A stretch of DNA of 64,000 nt from Schistosoma mansoni. Lineage: Eukaryota > Platyhelminthes > Trematoda > Strigeidida > Schistosomatidae. Under the pieces are notes generated by a model. The model saw nothing but the letters and a program-made list of their open reading frames with translations, was not told the DNA's origin and made no database searches. Position numbers and translations under genes: made by a program. Shown here piece by piece: positions 38,701-51,624 of the stretch. Each line of letters begins with the position of its first letter. Position 1 is the stretch's first letter. Location: contig NW_017386006.1 of assembly GCF_000237925.1 (NCBI RefSeq), positions 1,860,001 through 1,924,000 of the forward strand. Direction: 5' to 3'.

Positions 38701-38900
38701 TGAAGGTTGGAAAGATATCAATGTTGATGGGATACTTTTACAAAATGTAATCAAATAGTTGAATACTAGCAAAAATGTGATTTTTGAGTGTAGCTGTACT
38801 CAAAAAAGCAGAGGAATCCATATAGTTCTAAAATACTGGTATTCATCTGTCCACATCATACAGATTTCTGAAACCAATTTATGAGTCATTTCGGTAGGGT
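35791..38900. other. intergenic region between convergent HUWE1 and MEAF6
   Basis: Mostly unique-looking AT-rich DNA. 37745-37850 resembles the non-LTR 3' region seen at 9850-9910 (GGACGTCCAAACCAAGGCGT), sense and degenerate. The open frame 36716-36979 is unrecognised and lacks exon context. MEAF6 3' UTR should start below 38901; a minus-strand AATAAA occurs at 37944-37949. Confidence 0.5.
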
Positions 38901-39076
38901 CTATCGCTGTCTAGATTTTTTCTTTTTACCAGATTGTGATGGGTTACTGAAACCTGAAAAACTCTTGCCAATTTGGGAGAACTGATTTCCTGGGAAACTA
39001 TTGGACACGAAATTAGGAGAAGGCTGGTTGTAGTGTCCTGAGATTTGGTTGACTGGAGGTAGATTGGGAGGAACTC
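38901..39076 (-). CDS. MEAF6: MEAF6 terminal exon
   Basis: Two bases complete a Gly codon, then [15 protein letters not shown], Asn/Ser/Phe/Gln-rich sequence and [10 protein letters not shown], stop TAG at 38901-38903. Acceptor TTTTTTTAG. A basic tail is usual for the family; the middle is fluke-specific and disordered. A second frame is also open but does not fit the incoming phase. Confidence 0.8.
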
Positions 39077-41099
39077 CTAAAAAAATTCAGAACGAATAAT
39101 TATTTGGATACTTCGAAAGTAAACTAAACAGTAATATTGATAAGATTTAACTGCGCAACATTTACTTTGAGCAACTATCAGAATGAGCAGAACGTAGCAT
39201 CACTTATTGATCGTTGTAGCGTTCAAAGTGAAGCAGAGAAACCCTTATTCATGGAAACGAAGTGGTCTATCATCACAATGATTACATTAACCGTGATACA
39301 TTTATTTATTTATTTCAACACATAAATATTGGTACAAAGTGGCACCAGATACATATGCACCACACAAATCTTATTTGATTTGTGTGAGGGTTGTGATACT
39401 GCTCAGGTGCCCAAACCGAAACAGGTGGTTTTCTTAGGGGGCCACACCCGGAGCCTTTGACCTAAAGACCTGATCCACAAGGCAGTGGAGCATCGTGAGG
39501 AGATGCAGTCCCATGGTAGCCGGTGGCCAATGATTGGTTCATACGCCATTTGTTCCCTCAGGATACTGGAGCCCATGTGCGCCATTGGTTTGCAATCAAG
39601 GTTTTCCAACTCCCCTAGGTGGACTTTCCGTGTCCACCGACCTTGTTAAAGTGACGAACATTCGCTTTTCGTCCTCTCAATTTCGTAAACAACACCTGTG
39701 GCACGAGAAGGCAGTGAGTAGGACTTCCCTGACAGAGGCTATATATTCGCGTGGCCATATGAGAGCATTTCGAGAGGGAGAGCGGACTCTCCCCACTCTT
39801 TGCCGTACCAGGACATTTGGGGGCAACCTGATACAAGGCTAATCAACAATGGAAAGGGACTTGAAAGTGAACCTTTGCATACACCAAGATCTCGTAAACA
39901 TCACGAAAAGGACTATGAATGTAAACTATAATGCACCATGTAAACTAGCCCTCTAAGTACATTGTTATTGACTGAGATGAGTGACAAAATTTTTGAACAC
40001 ACTAAATCGGTTTATTTAATGCGTCATATAATATGAAATAAAGTTAATGAGAATAGCTAAATAACAGTGCACATTAATTGGGAAAAGAATCCACAATTTT
40101 TAAAAACATTATTTAGATCAAGTAATGAATAGTAAACGATTTGAAACAATTATAGAGCCAATGATGGTGAGAAGTACCAAACAATGAGGATGATTCGAGA
40201 GAAAATAAATGGATAAATTCGGAGGAATATTGGACTTCAAATACGTTTGCAAGACGTAGTAAAGAGCTTACAACTTATCAAGAAGTTAATTACAGCAACT
40301 TAAACACCATTACTAACCAACAGATTGTTGAAAACCAAGGTGAATAATAATAACACGGTCACTAGTTGTGTTTGATCCGAAAAAACGCATCAGATGATGT
40401 CTATTCTTTAGCGTAAAACCAAGTCCAGAATCTTTTATAGGCCTAGGACGATTTCTCTGAATTTTTGTTAAAGTATGACATGAACTCTTGAATACTGTTT
40501 TGGATGTCCTTCTGTAGGTACGGAAAACTAGACTTATTGGAGATGACCTGTCATGAGAAAACTCAAATACCGAGAATCGAGTTGAAAGGCAGTCATTTAT
40601 AAACAAAAAAAGTTGACCTCATTAGGCAGTCTCAAAGCATTACAGCTTACAAAGACATTACATTTTCACATGTTAGGATTTAGAGTTTATACACCGAGCA
40701 CACTTACCTGAATCATTTTCATTCTGTAAATTTAAAGACTAGAACAGAAATTCGTCAGAAATTAGTCTTACTGAAACTGATGTGACTGAAGACCTCGAGA
40801 AAAGGCGATCGGAATCTCGGAACTTTCGAGCGCGTTTGTCTCCAACATTCCTGGAAAATGACAAGTTGGAGTTACCAGTAACCAAAGAGTTCGAGCTGGA
40901 CATCAAATATCTGTCCCAGCCCTTGATGATGTTCCCATAAGGAGCCGTGTCATCCAGATAGCTACCTTCAAATAGATATATCTGACGCTCTAATGCCCCC
41001 AGTGTTTCCTAATATTCCACTTTAGATTCGTGATGGGAACGACACTTACTGTCAAGCTCTTTCGTTGCCGTAGGAGGTCAAAAAGTTCTGATTTGATAT
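38901..41099 (-). CDS. MEAF6: MEAF6/EAF6 histone acetyltransferase subunit, 5'-partial
   Basis: Small coiled-coil subunit shared by NuA4/TIP60 and MOZ/MORF/HBO1 histone acetyltransferase complexes in the nucleus. Minus-strand exons in order: 41050-41099, 40772-41008, 40708-40723, 38901-39076; phases agree at every junction. Family signature: [20 protein letters not shown], then [26 protein letters not shown] and [10 protein letters not shown], with a C-terminal basic tail GKKKKSRQR before TAG. A NEND microexon peptide is followed by a Pro/Asn/Gln-rich stretch. About 158 codons are present; human MEAF6 is about 190 residues, so only a short N-terminal exon is missing. The gene converges with HUWE1, ends facing. 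Confidence 0.9.
39296..39842 (-). repeat. dispersed repeat A, near complete copy
   Basis: About 550 bp; its 3' end on the minus strand finishes in a TTTATT-type simple tail (39299-39315 in + reading). Shares long stretches with 5250-5910, 4929-5240, 5917-6150 and 3150-3530. Lies in the MEAF6 intron 39077-40707. Open frames inside are not conserved as proteins. Tail suggests a non-LTR-mobilised, probably non-autonomous element. Confidence 0.75.
40708..40723 (-). CDS. MEAF6: MEAF6 16-nt microexon
   Basis: AATGAAAATGATTCAG between acceptor TTTACAG and donor GTAAGT. It reads Asn-Glu-Asn-Asp-Ser plus one base, phase 0 in and phase 1 out, which exactly joins the flanking exons' phases. Human MEAF6 has a similar Asn-Gln-Glu-Asn-Glu stretch here. 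Confidence 0.8.
40772..41008 (-). CDS. MEAF6: MEAF6 core exon
   Basis: 79 codons, phase 0 in and out. [34 protein letters not shown], a Ser/Asn insert, then [19 protein letters not shown]. This is the most conserved part of Eaf6/MEAF6. Acceptor ATATTAG, donor GTAAGA. Confidence 0.93.
41050..41099 (-). CDS. MEAF6: MEAF6 exon, start of coiled coil
   Basis: 50 nt. Two bases complete a codon (Asp if the missing base is G), then [16 protein letters not shown], matching the family's RRELAELVKRKQELAE. Acceptor TTTTAG, donor GTAAGT, phase 0 out. The upstream Met exon was not certain: two spots at about 42590-42605 and 42685-42692 read Met-Lys plus a phase-1 donor on this strand, and either could be chance. 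Confidence 0.85.
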
Positions 41100-41860
41100 C
41101 TAAAACATTGGATTTGTGGTTTATTTGTGGCCTCATATCTTAAAATCCCACCATTATTTGCGTTTGAGATAGTTTGAAATAGGCTCCTCTCAAAATTCAA
41201 CTACAGTTAGATGGAAAATAGAGTAGTTGACTTGGTGAAAATCATTTAGATGATTAAATCCTATAAATAAATGGACGGTTTACTATTACATGTAAAGAAG
41301 AGCTAGGGAAAATATGCACACTATGAGCGCGCTATTTAAAAAGGACAGTAGTATCTTCCTCTGAGTAGCGGCGAAATGACTAATTGTTCTATGCACTGAC
41401 TCAATGTGCCCAATTCTGCCACACTTCAAGTATTCAGAATAACCAGAGAATCATTAATTAGGTGAATGAAATACTAGAGGACGACCAATTACCAAACATA
41501 TGTTTACGTTTTTGACCTGCTTTGTGACTTTTTGCTGAATCATTTGTCATATTTCCATAAGAATAGGACTCGTTACTGACCGACTGCATTTTGAGCGACC
41601 TTGTAAATGTAGTTCATCAGGACAGCTCAGCAAATTATCGGAAGTTTACGCCGGCTAAAAATCAAGCTTTTTCACTGCATCATAGTTAATACGCCCTGTT
41701 CTAATTTCTTGAATTATATAGGTTTCCGAATTTTGAATATTTATCTCAATAGTCATTCAACCAGAAAGCTGAATTTCTAACTAGCCTCCAGAATTGCACC
41801 TTGCAACCTGTTTCTGTAGTTCGGGTACGAAGTTGCTCACTTCCTGGTAATTTTGTCACA

Positions 41861-42340
41861 TCATCTTGTGAAAGTTTGATTTCTGGCAGCATTCAAAGTC
41901 AGCACACTGAAAATGGCTAAGTAGTAATTCTTTGATGGATTATATGACAATAAGACTAGTTTATCTGGTGAAGCCAGATTCTTCAGCAGGCTTTGCGCTT
42001 CTTCTCTGATGAATGTTAGAAAATAAGCTGTGAGTTTATCATCTTTATTATTCTTTATTGTCGTATACCAGATTTTAAACCGTTCCATGTAGTCTTCTAA
42101 AACAACCCACACCTGAATTAATATCCCACTGTCCATGATTTAGCTCTGTTGCGACACCAGTATGATAGTTAGAAGTATTGGAGTTAATAACTTAACTAAG
42201 AATTTCCGAAATAGTGCACATTGAGGGAAAAAGAACTGGACGAGCACAACTGGACACATTGTATTTGTAATTCGTAATAAGTGCGCAGTGAAGTACGAAG
42301 AAATCGTCCGCTTGTACGAATAACACACTTAATTCATTTA
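41861..42340 (-). mobile_element. possible LTR-retrotransposon 5' end (LTR part, primer site, gag)
   Basis: Minus-strand frame 42136-41861 starts MDSGILIQVW and carries DKLTAYFLTFIREEAQSLL, resembling gag proteins of trematode Gypsy-type elements. Just before its ATG is TGGTGTCGCAACAGAGC, which looks like a tRNA primer-binding site, and upstream (42160-42340) is AT-rich LTR-like sequence. Gag frame breaks after 41861; a remnant Cys/His knuckle may lie near 41595-41640. Same strand as MEAF6. Family not certain. Confidence 0.5.
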
Positions 42341-42349
42341 CATTTAGAA

Positions 42350-43699
42350 AATATATGAATATTTATGACGATACTTAACACCGCTAATACTTCTATCTTT
42401 GTGTTTCCCTCTTTTTTCCTATTCACTTACGACAGACGCACATCCAGTAGTCAACAGAACCTTGACACGGCCTATCCAAGCCCGGTACAAATATGAACAT
42501 CAGGCAACCGAACTTTGATGCAAACAAACGATAACCAACGGCATTTACAATTCATTTTTTCTGGCACAATTCTCTGTAAGAAAGTGTAAATACCTTTCAT
42601 GGATTATTAAATCACTAATGTAGGTGATCTGTGTCGATGATCGGAAACTATTCAAGTCGAACAGCAATGGTGTGACATCCTACCCTTCATGTAAGCCACA
42701 CCCCGTGGTCGAGATGTTACGTGGATTACTTTTTCGTCGTATCCAGGCACTATGACTGCTTTGGTGACCGTACATCATAAATTTATCAGTAAGAATAGGT
42801 GGAAGAAACAGAGTGCGGTCACTGGCACATAGGTCGCTCGATTGCGTGCAATTGACTAATGCTTGTTGACTGCCCTTAACCTTGAAGAAGATCTGTAAAC
42901 AGTTTGATGTCCAGTGACCTGACTGCAGGACAACTTAGCTAGGTCCCAGTGATATTTCACTCCCCCACCATATTCAACGGGTGCTTGAGCTGGTACCCAA
43001 TACGTTTGAGCGAATCGGGCGCCAGAGATTACCAAACGGTTTAAAAGAATCCTCCAAGTACTGCTCAGCCTAAAGAAAAATGCAGAGGAAGCGTAAGCAA
43101 CTGGTCAAAAAGTAGAGAATAATAATAAATCTAGGAATGTTGGATATGTCGATCTGCTTAAACGTATGATTTACAGGTTGGTTAAATGTAGGGCAATTTA
43201 CATTCACATATTAATGAACAATATGAGTTTTTGAAGTTCTCTTAGATCGTGCTGAAATAGATAGCATCAAAAGGTGATTGAGTTTCCCAGATAAGGGACG
43301 TTAAGTTGGTAGCAAGTGTGATGATACTACAAAGGCGGTACGATCAGTGTATTACTGATTAATGTCTGTATTTGAATTGCCATTGAATTGAATTAGAAAG
43401 TCAGTCAATGTCTTCCACAGTTTTCTGTTCGTCAGTTTCAAATTCTAGTTATATCACATTTAGCAGATCAATTGAAAGTGTAGATGTGTAACTGTGAAAA
43501 AAAGACAGCGATATTGACATACGAAGTTAGTGACCAGAAGTCTGAGATTTGATTATTCATGCAGTGAAAAGTAATCATTGCATACTATAAATCAAAAATA
43601 TAAGTGACACAATGAAACTGCTTCTATAATTGATACTCAATGATCTGACTGTTGGCCGACTTAACTAGAGCCCAGCGACATTTTACTGGCCCTAAAGAT
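42350..43699. other. unclassified repeat-rich stretch upstream of MEAF6
   Basis: No gene recognised. 42895-42975 and 43628-43700 share an order (CTGACTG..., AGCCCAG/GGTCCCAG, ATTTCACT/ATTTTACT), so both are copies of another repeat that also abuts the RTE 3' end. The MEAF6 first exon may be here. Confidence 0.4.
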
Positions 43700-46738
<3,039 letters not shown>

Positions 46739-47322
46739 TTAATATTTAGTAAACAGTCATATTTCTAATGATTTCTGAAGCATATGGTGTACTGAAGGTT
46801 TTTTGTTTTGTAATATCCTAAAGTATTTACATAAGCTTGTGTATGGCGCCAAGTCACGACTGACTATGATCACCAGGTATCGACTTGGATCCCTCAGTAG
46901 GCCAAAAACCAGAAGGCTGTTAACGGTTGAAATAAGATATATTTGTTGACGATCTCATGGTATCGAAAGAATGCCGAGACGTGCCAAAGATTACAAGCGG
47001 AACTGGCGAGCGCAAGCGAGTCCGTGCAAGGTCACAGGTAACGGAAGGAAAAGTGTCTTTGGTACAGTTAAATAAACAAGTACATTAAAACAATCACTGG
47101 TACAATTGGTTGTAATAATAATTGTTTCCATTTTACCAATCGCGTTCTCGTCATAAATGTGGGTCACTACGAGCTAATAACAGTTCCTGTATTTGTTATT
47201 CTAAATACTTTCTCTCAACCCTTGTGGTCGTTAGCTCTAGTTTTGTACGTTCCTTTGATCTTGGTTTAAACTGAAAAGCTTCCATATTTATGTGCTCTTA
47301 TTTCCTATATCTGTTTTGATAG
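46739..47322. other. no recognised gene
   Basis: 46850-47060 is GC-richer than its surroundings and looks repeat-derived, but I cannot name it. Confidence 0.4.
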
Positions 47323-47465
47323 GATGTGTTAACATTAGACACAACTACCAGCTGCCATTTACGCTATCGCATGTTCCCATTACTATTTATGTTATAATTG
47401 CTGGAAGCCTTTTAATTTCTAGACATGTAGATGCCCCAATTACTGCAGATAATACACGAGTTGAG
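47323..47465 (+). CDS. possible exon, perhaps preceding the P5B ATPase exon
   Basis: 143 nt open between acceptor TTTTGATAG and donor GTTTGT. Two bases complete a codon, then 47 codons (CVNIRHNYQLPF to DNTRVE) end in phase 0, compatible with the phase-0 start at 50218. The peptide is not recognisable; the P5B linker at this place is variable, so support is only position, strand and phase. Confidence 0.25.
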
Positions 47466-47779
47466 GTTTGTAACCAGTCTATATTTATTCCTTAATAATA
47501 AAACCTCTTTTTAGAAAAGAGTCATTTTTTGAACTTCGGTTTCACTCGTACTTCAATCTTGTAGTTTAACGCTTTGATAGAATTAACAAGGTGTTCACTT
47601 TATGCCAGTAATCGCATTAACTCAACTAATTCTCCAGCATTTATAACTTTTTGTCAAAATCACCCACTTAAAGTAATTTTTGTTTCCTTAAGATTCCTCC
47701 CTAAGTAAATGAACATAACATTTTTTTAAAATAAAAACCTCAACTTCTGTTGAGTGATTTCAACTGTTATGAATATATA

Positions 47780-48070
47780 GAATAGATGGAACGTGGCTAG
47801 CATTGGAATCCGGCAGTCATTTGGATTTAACTGCATCTCGAAGTTAATGCTACTAGTTAAATTCACATTCACAACTGTTGCACAAATGATCTGTCAGTAG
47901 GCCTTAGAAACTGAATAAATAAATCGTTATTTTTTGAAGCGAACGACACTAGAACCTAGTGTCGGAGGGGACATAAGTTCAGGGATCCAGGAGCATGAAG
48001 CTGGCGAGTCTTAAATAAAGGAAATGCAAGTCGTGGATTCCACCGCTATCCTTATTCCATCTATTCTATA
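47780..48070. repeat. two old Sm-alpha-like pieces in opposite orientation
   Basis: 47783-47850 matches the antisense tail/hammerhead order with GATGGAACGTGGCTAGCATT and GCATCTCGAAGTTAATGC. 47935-48050 matches the sense order with GGGATCCAGGAGCATGAAGC, TGGCGAGTCTTAAATAAAGG and GTGGATTCCACCGC. Both are too decayed to act. Confidence 0.5.
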
Positions 48071-48214
48071 TCAACTTATATCACAGTGGCCATATCAAAA
48101 CAATCCTCACAGGGTACACACAAGCCAACCAAGAGTATTAGAACATGTTTGTTGTTACTGTTTTCTCCAAACTGCTCTGAATAATGTCGCACTGATCGAT
48201 AACATAATGACTTA

Positions 48215-48960
48215 AAACGAAAATTACCTTTTCAGAGTGAAAAAGCTGACTATGCAATTTACTTTCAAGGAATAACATTATATAAAACTTCCAGAAAGCT
48301 CATTTGGCTATTACTAGATGTAACAATGGCTCGTTGGTAAACTCAAGGAAGCCTCAAAAAGCCCAGAAAGAGCCGAAGACATTCCATCCAATCACTGCTG
48401 GGGGAACATTCTAGAATGTCGACGTGTAGCTTCCCTATTGGATGAATAACAATTACCCCCTATGTACCTATTGGTTGTCAGAAATGATGATTTACTTTCA
48501 GCCAAAAAACTATAAATACATGATATTTTTGTACTAGATTTGACACTGTTTGAGGAATAACGTTCCTACTTACTAGTCTTCTGTCTTCTCTATTGCGACG
48601 TTGCAGTTTCGATCATTCAAGTAGTCTAGTATTACGCGGCATACCAAGAATCAATGCTCTAGATATAACACTAAAACACTGCCAAAGATTTCACATCAAA
48701 GAATTCAAAATTTTTGTTAATATATAGTTATTAATCGTAAACTTTAGACCTTAAAATAAATCAGAACTGAACAACTAAGTGCGTTGCTACTATTCTTTTT
48801 ATATCAATGATTTTATTCATAGGGTATTGTAATATCTCATTGTTGATATTCACTATTGAATTTTGACTAGTCTTTGGTGGTAAATGTCCATATTTAGTGG
48901 ATCGCCTTATATTTACAGTAGTTACATATTTTAGCATATTTAGATTGTAGATATTAGTGT
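48215..48960. other. possible LTR-like or other repeat segment
   Basis: 48390-48600 has a TATAAATA box at 48511-48518 and a compact non-coding layout like a retroelement promoter. No second copy in the window, so classification is open. Confidence 0.25.
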
Positions 48961-49075
48961 AGGCAAGGTCCTCTGTTTCGTCTTATTCGGGACTCGTCAT
49001 TCGTCTGTGCCTAAATATCAGTACTGATGCTGACAATCAGACTCAAACCCAGCGCCTGTCACTTCTGTTACAGAA
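48960..49075 (-). repeat. old Sm-alpha-like fragment
   Basis: TTTCGTCTTATTCGGGACTC then GACTCAAACCCAGCGCCTGT: hammerhead region then tRNA-like box B in antisense, diverged. Confidence 0.55.
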
Positions 49076-49721
49076 AAATAATTATTCATTCTACTATTCT
49101 ACGAGCACACTAAGCTGACGAACCTCAGGTAGAGCAAAACCCGAATTCCACTAATTAAGGCACTTTAAATATATTAATGAGTCTAGTATAGAAATCGTAT
49201 CAAACTTGTATTCATTCGCATTCACATTTCTGCTCGTACTCGCTTTATGTACTTGTGGCGCTGTGATCTGCGTTGCGCAATAATAAACTGCAGTCAACGC
49301 TTTTCATAGTTTTCTGAAATGCATACATCATTGGGAGTTATCCAGTAAAGGTTATCAGGACGAATGATATACGAAGCACTAAGAATTATCCTGGAGATAT
49401 TTCACCACAATTTTCCCAAGTATAATTTTATTGTTTTATATATAACATTAAAAGCTTTACCATGTATAATATTATGAATATCCTTTTTACATGTTACAGA
49501 AAACGCCATCTAATTAAAAACTAACCGTTTCACACGCTGTTTTTACTTATTATATCTTCCTGGAGAAATAGACCCATTCAAACACTTACGAAAAACGAAG
49601 TTAAGAATCTCTATAATACCTCATTTTCTACGCATATAACTCGGCTAAAAAGTTCGGATAACAAAACTAACTAAAGGTAGTGGGAATTGAAATACCATAT
49701 TCGTTATATAATTTATGATTT

Positions 49722-49723
<2 letters not shown>

Positions 49724-49763
<40 letters not shown>
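49724..49763. repeat. TA microsatellite beside SINE
   Basis: About 20 TA units immediately next to the antisense SINE copy at 49770; likely grew at or near its insertion point. Confidence 0.95.
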
Positions 49764-49766
<3 letters not shown>

Positions 49767-49769
49767 TTT

Positions 49770-49925
49770 AATTGATCAGTCAATTAAAACTAAACCACCA
49801 TGGTAAACCCGGATTCCTCACCAATGCGCATCCACAATCTGGCCAGCGGTGTGCGAACCCAGGACCTTCGGTCTCGCGCGCGAACGCTTAACCTGTAGAA
49901 CACTGAGACAGCAACCAGCGGTTTT
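49770..49925 (-). repeat. second SINE family, antisense copy lacking ribozyme core
   Basis: Minus strand: head GTGTTCTACAGGTTAAGCG, box B GGTTCGCACACC, GGATGCGCATTGGTGAGGAA, then directly TTTACCATGGTGG. The GGACGAAA half of the hammerhead is deleted. Confidence 0.7.
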
Positions 49926-50059
49926 AATATGTAACTTCAACTAATGCGCGAAATTGCGCCACCGCCCACCATTATCTTAAGTGAGTCGCTGCCTCACAAC
50001 AAACACGGTTGAACTTCACTGCTTACGCCTTCTCATTAAAAGCCCAGAAAATACCTCTT

Positions 50060-50185
50060 AAAGCCAGTCACTAGCAGATGAGCACTGCTGAGGAGTTCCA
50101 TATTAGGACGAAATGTCTGTCCAATGATTCCAGGTTTTCCATGGTGGTCTATCCTTAATCGACTGATGAATTCAACGATTAAATT
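50060..50185 (+). repeat. second SINE family, partial copy
   Basis: Hammerhead plus body (CCAGGTTTTCCATGGTGGTC, CGACTGATGAATTCAACGAT), ending about 40 nt before the P5B ATPase exon acceptor. Confidence 0.75.
50083..50126 (+). ncRNA. hammerhead ribozyme, intact core
   Basis: Stem I CACTG (50083-50087) with CAATG (50122-50126), one C-A mismatch. Core CTGAGGA (50088-50094), G-C closed stem II TTCC/AGGA, GAAA (50110-50113), GTC (50119-50121). Confidence 0.72.
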
Positions 50186-50217
50186 ACTATGAAAATCCTG
50201 ACTTCACACACTTGTAG

Positions 50218-50374
50218 GATATTCCATATGAAGTTAGTATTTTACATCAATTTCCACTTAGCTCTTCATTACAACGTATGTCTGTGATTACTCGTGCTGT
50301 CAATCAAAATAATTTTAATATCTATACTAAAGGTAGACCTGAAACTATTGAATTATTGTGCAGATGTGATACTA
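50218..50374 (+). CDS. P5B-type ATPase exon (ATP13A2/3-like), N-domain
   Basis: 52 codons plus one base, between acceptor CACTTGTAG and donor GTAAGT. YEVSILHQFPLSSSLQRMSV is the P5B nucleotide-binding-domain signature (family FPFSSALQRMSVV), followed by NIYTKGRPETIELLC, the KGAPE motif with Arg in place of Ala. P5B ATPases (ATP13A2/A3) are endolysosomal polyamine/cation exporters. Neither the phosphorylation site exon nor later exons were found, so this is an isolated exon of a long-intron gene or a pseudogene remnant. A SINE ends about 40 nt upstream. Confidence 0.8.
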
Positions 50375-50599
50375 GTAAGTAAAATATGAAGATTATCAAG
50401 AATTATTATTATTTTAGTGTTAATACAATCGGTCAGTTATATGCAACGTTAAGCCCATCACAAATATATATCAACCCAAGTTTCCACACCGTTTTAACAC
50501 TCTGAGACGAAATGATAAATATGTATACCAAAGTGGTATTAACATTATGTACAGTAAGATAATTTAGTGCACATAATGTGATTTAAGAAAGTCTCTTGA

Positions 50600-51445
50600 A
50601 TCCGTGTGACAAAGGAATTGAATGTATGTTGACCTATATAAGCGATTCGAAGCTATTCGACCCAGCATCTTTAACCACTGATTATGCTGATCAGCTTGTA
50701 TACACCTACCAACATATCTGAGACCAACAATCAATGACTTCGTAAACTGATTGTTCTTCTCTGTTTGACAGCCCTTAATTACACATTACCCAATATCTTT
50801 CATCGAAGTAGGGGGTTGTTGGATAGCTTAAGATGTGTTACAACTATCTTGGCGGATAAAACTTCACACTTTCATCAACTGATTTGTTATCTTTCGTTAG
50901 TTACACAATAAGTAACTATAGCATCGTTCACTCGGTTGTCATAAAATAAATAAACCATGATTCGAAGACTTATGGGAGAGGACAAACCAGCTTTCAGCTG
51001 AAGAGGAAATTAGGAAAAGTCGTTGGAAGTGGGTAGGACGTACATCAAGGAAATCACCAATGTGCATCACGACTCAATCCCTAACTTGGAATGGTGAAGG
51101 GAAGCGGAAAAGAGGAAGGCGAAAGAACACACTACGCCGGGAAATAGAAGCAGATATGAAAAGGATGAATGTTAACTGGAAAGAACTGGAAAGGAAGGCT
51201 CAGGACAGAGTTGGATGGAGAATGCTGGTGGGCAGCCTATGCTCCTCCAAGAGGGGTTACAGACGTAAATAAGTAAGTAAGTAAGATTCGAAGACATCTA
51301 TAATCAAATACCAGTAACCTGTTGACATCCTCTTTGAAAGGTCACGTTTCATAGCCGTTAAATGGTGCAAAACGAACCAGTGCTCACTATACTCTTTGTT
51401 TATCAAAAACTGATCTATCACTTACGCAACAAGTGGCACTTGGTG
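50600..51445 (-). mobile_element. degenerate non-LTR element split by a younger insertion
   Basis: 50600-50958 resembles the 9780-10110 region, and 51296-51445 continues with the 10115-10290 region of the antisense element in the HUWE1 intron. The break is exactly the insertion 50970-51284. Confidence 0.65.
50970..51284 (+). mobile_element. RTE 3'-end insertion with target-site duplication
   Basis: 5'-truncated copy of the 3' end of the RTE family: ETLTWN-like, [20 protein letters not shown] and [20 protein letters not shown], then a tail of TAAG repeats (51266-51284). It is bounded by GATTCGAAGAC at 50959-50969 and again at 51285-51295, an 11-bp target-site duplication. Confidence 0.88.
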
Positions 51446-51624
51446 ATAAAAGCCGACTAAGCTTTTCGGCAATATATATATATATTGCAAAAAAGTGAAA
51501 ATTACAAAGAAATTGATGTTGTATTTTCTATTTTATCCTGAAATACTGTTCTCTTACCAGATTTATAATCCTAAGTAGCATCATTATCATTATTATTACC
51601 ATTATTAAGAAGATATTTCCTTGA

